From positions 1 to 6,603 of the forward strand of contig JAHQVR010000309.1 of the NCBI GenBank assembly GCA_019634245.1: a stretch of DNA of 6,603 bases. Direction: 5' to 3'. Of the stretch, positions 5,830 through 6,603 are shown in pieces. The stretch comes from Gammaproteobacteria bacterium. Lineage in GTDB: Bacteria; Pseudomonadota; Gammaproteobacteria; Granulosicoccales; Granulosicoccaceae. The number at the start of each line of letters is the position of its first letter. The stretch's first letter is position 1. A program made the translations under genes and the position numbers. Under the pieces are notes generated by a model, which was given only the letters and a program-made list of their open reading frames with translations, ran no database searches and was not told where the DNA came from.

Positions 5830-5860
5830 TCTGAGGGATCTCAAATTTAGATCCCTCAGA
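5830..5860. terminator. Perfect 12-bp hairpin between convergent genes
   Basis: TCTGAGGGATCT (5830-5841) and its exact complement AGATCCCTCAGA (5849-5860) enclose a 7-nt loop, CAAATTT. It lies 94 nt after the 533-aa gene and 26 nt beyond the 3' end of the convergent lipoprotein gene, where a bidirectional terminator is expected. No T-run follows on either strand, so intrinsic termination would be weak. It could instead stabilise mRNA 3' ends or be a remnant of a mobile element. Confidence 0.55.
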
Positions 5861-5885
5861 ACAACTTCGTGTAGTGTAGAGACTC

Positions 5886-6095
5886 TCAGTACAGACTATA
5901 GAAGTCTTGTCTGACTATGGGTTGGTCCTTCGATTCTTTGCTTCCATTGTTTGATGAAACTGTATCACCAGATATGGAGTAAGGAGTGGAGTGCAATGCT
6001 GTGGTAGTGCTATCTGGTTTTTGGTCACTCTGATCGCAAGCGGAGAGCAGCGATGCTATTACGACAATAGCACATTGGTTCAATTTATGCTTCAA
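5886..6095 (-). CDS. Small lipoprotein, hypothetical
   Basis: The product is a 69-residue protein beginning MKHKLNQCAIVVIASLLSAC: a short basic n-region, a hydrophobic core and a lipobox LSAC with the lipidated Cys at position 20. The mature part is about 50 residues, polar and rich in Ser, Asp and Thr, with no further hydrophobic segment. It is therefore probably a membrane-anchored flexible peptide. The start codon is TTG (6095-6093), preceded by AAGGAAG with a 6-nt gap, which fixes the start; the nearest upstream ATG is in another frame and runs into a stop. Function is unknown. The residue after the Cys is Asp, which in enterobacteria favours inner-membrane retention; whether that rule holds here is unknown. 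The gene converges with the 533-aa gene. Confidence 0.68.
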   Translation of the reverse strand: MKHKLNQCAIVVIASLLSACDQSDQKPDSTTTALHSTPYSISGDTVSSNNGSKESKDQPIVRQDFYSLY

Positions 6096-6603
6096 CAGTT
6101 TCTTCCTTGCATTGTGCTAATTTGGTAACTTGCGACGGCATGAGAGCCGATACCCTTGTCTGAACTAACGTGTACCTCGAGTGAGCGCATCATCGTCTAG
6201 TCTGAATAAGCGAATTTTTTCAGGATCGTTTAACATCATTGAGATAAAGCACGGTTCGGGTTGGAGTCGTATGTGTCCTTTTGGAAGAAAAAATGAACAA
6301 AGAAGAGTGAGGGTGGCCGTCCGTCTGAACGCTTGTGTGACTAACTTGTCAAACATTCCAAAGACTTTTCCGGTAGTTGTTCGAAAGTTTCTCTTCCTCA
6401 TTGAGAAACTGCTTGCTAACTGCATATTGTCTTACTCTCCACTTTTTGAAGAGCGTACATATTCAGCGAGGAAAGTACCGTTATAAAAAGCGTTGTTTTA
6501 TATAAAACGTATAGGTTTATGGTGTATTTCGATTGAAAGGTTCGGTTCTCTATCCCGAACAATTCGACTTTGCCTCGTGATTGAGTGCATGCCAACCTGG
6601 GGC
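6096..6603. other. Terminal region with ambiguous ORFs only
   Basis: Two overlapping ORFs on opposite strands cannot be resolved. One is on the minus strand, 6425-6165 (86 codons), with a passable GGAGAG ribosome site 9 nt before its ATG and 69 nt ahead of the lipoprotein start. The other is a GTG-started plus-strand frame, 6181-6486 (101 codons), with no ribosome site. Neither shows a known domain; the minus-strand one is the better candidate. Beyond 6487 I see no gene. Confidence 0.4.
6495..6508. promoter_or_regulatory. 14-bp perfect AT-rich palindrome
   Basis: GTTTTATATAAAAC is its own reverse complement. It lies in AT-rich DNA about 70 bp upstream of the minus-strand ORF start at 6425. 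It could be a regulator site or part of a promoter (TATATAAAAC). A second structure, GTTCGG/CCGAAC with a 9-nt loop, sits at 6540-6560. Both are short enough to occur by chance. Confidence 0.35.

Overview
The window looks like an alphaproteobacterial, probably Rhodobacterales/Roseobacter-type, chromosome or large plasmid. This rests on the style of the proteins in the left third, the moderately high GC there, and the kinds of insertion-sequence remnants present (an IS6-family transposase beginning MISLKGRHFPKD and an IS5/IS427-group element beginning MSDLFW). The assignment is inferred from family resemblance; no rRNA or other taxonomic marker is present.

Left third (1-2366, minus strand): a tight four-gene operon read right to left. 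It runs from a periplasmic YceI-family protein through a di-haem cytochrome b561 and a CDP-alcohol phosphatidyltransferase to the N-terminal 128 codons of a multi-membrane-span protein that leaves the window at base 1. Junctions are ATGA, a 4-nt gap, and TGATG, so the genes are almost certainly co-transcribed and partly translationally coupled. The theme is the cell envelope: isoprenoid/lipid binding, membrane electron transfer, and transfer of a phospho-alcohol to or from a lipid. A candidate ECF-type promoter (TGATCC-N18-GCTATC) sits just upstream of the first gene.

Middle (2367-4134): a decayed, insertion-rich stretch. About 650 bp contain no recognisable gene. A well-placed ribosome binding site then opens a 23-codon ORF that looks like the start of a secreted protein. 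Next is a broken IS6-family transposase, with an internal 24-nt deletion and its 3' part, including the catalytic Glu, missing. Then comes a 308-bp internally deleted IS5-family element, bounded by CTAG repeats and carrying only the two ends of its transposase genes.

Right part (4135-6603): a lower-GC island. It encodes a 533-residue protein that I cannot assign to a family. It has a long Ser/Thr/Pro-rich disordered N-terminus, a helical middle, two kinds of in-frame tandem repeat and a compact C-terminal region. The layout resembles a secreted effector or surface protein, but no secretion system is visible. It converges with a small lipoprotein gene on the minus strand, and a perfect 12-bp hairpin lies between the two. 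The last ~500 bp hold only ambiguous ORFs and a short palindrome.

The left operon is ordinary conserved chromosome. The right island, separated from it by IS debris, is the likely horizontally acquired part and the one worth follow-up.
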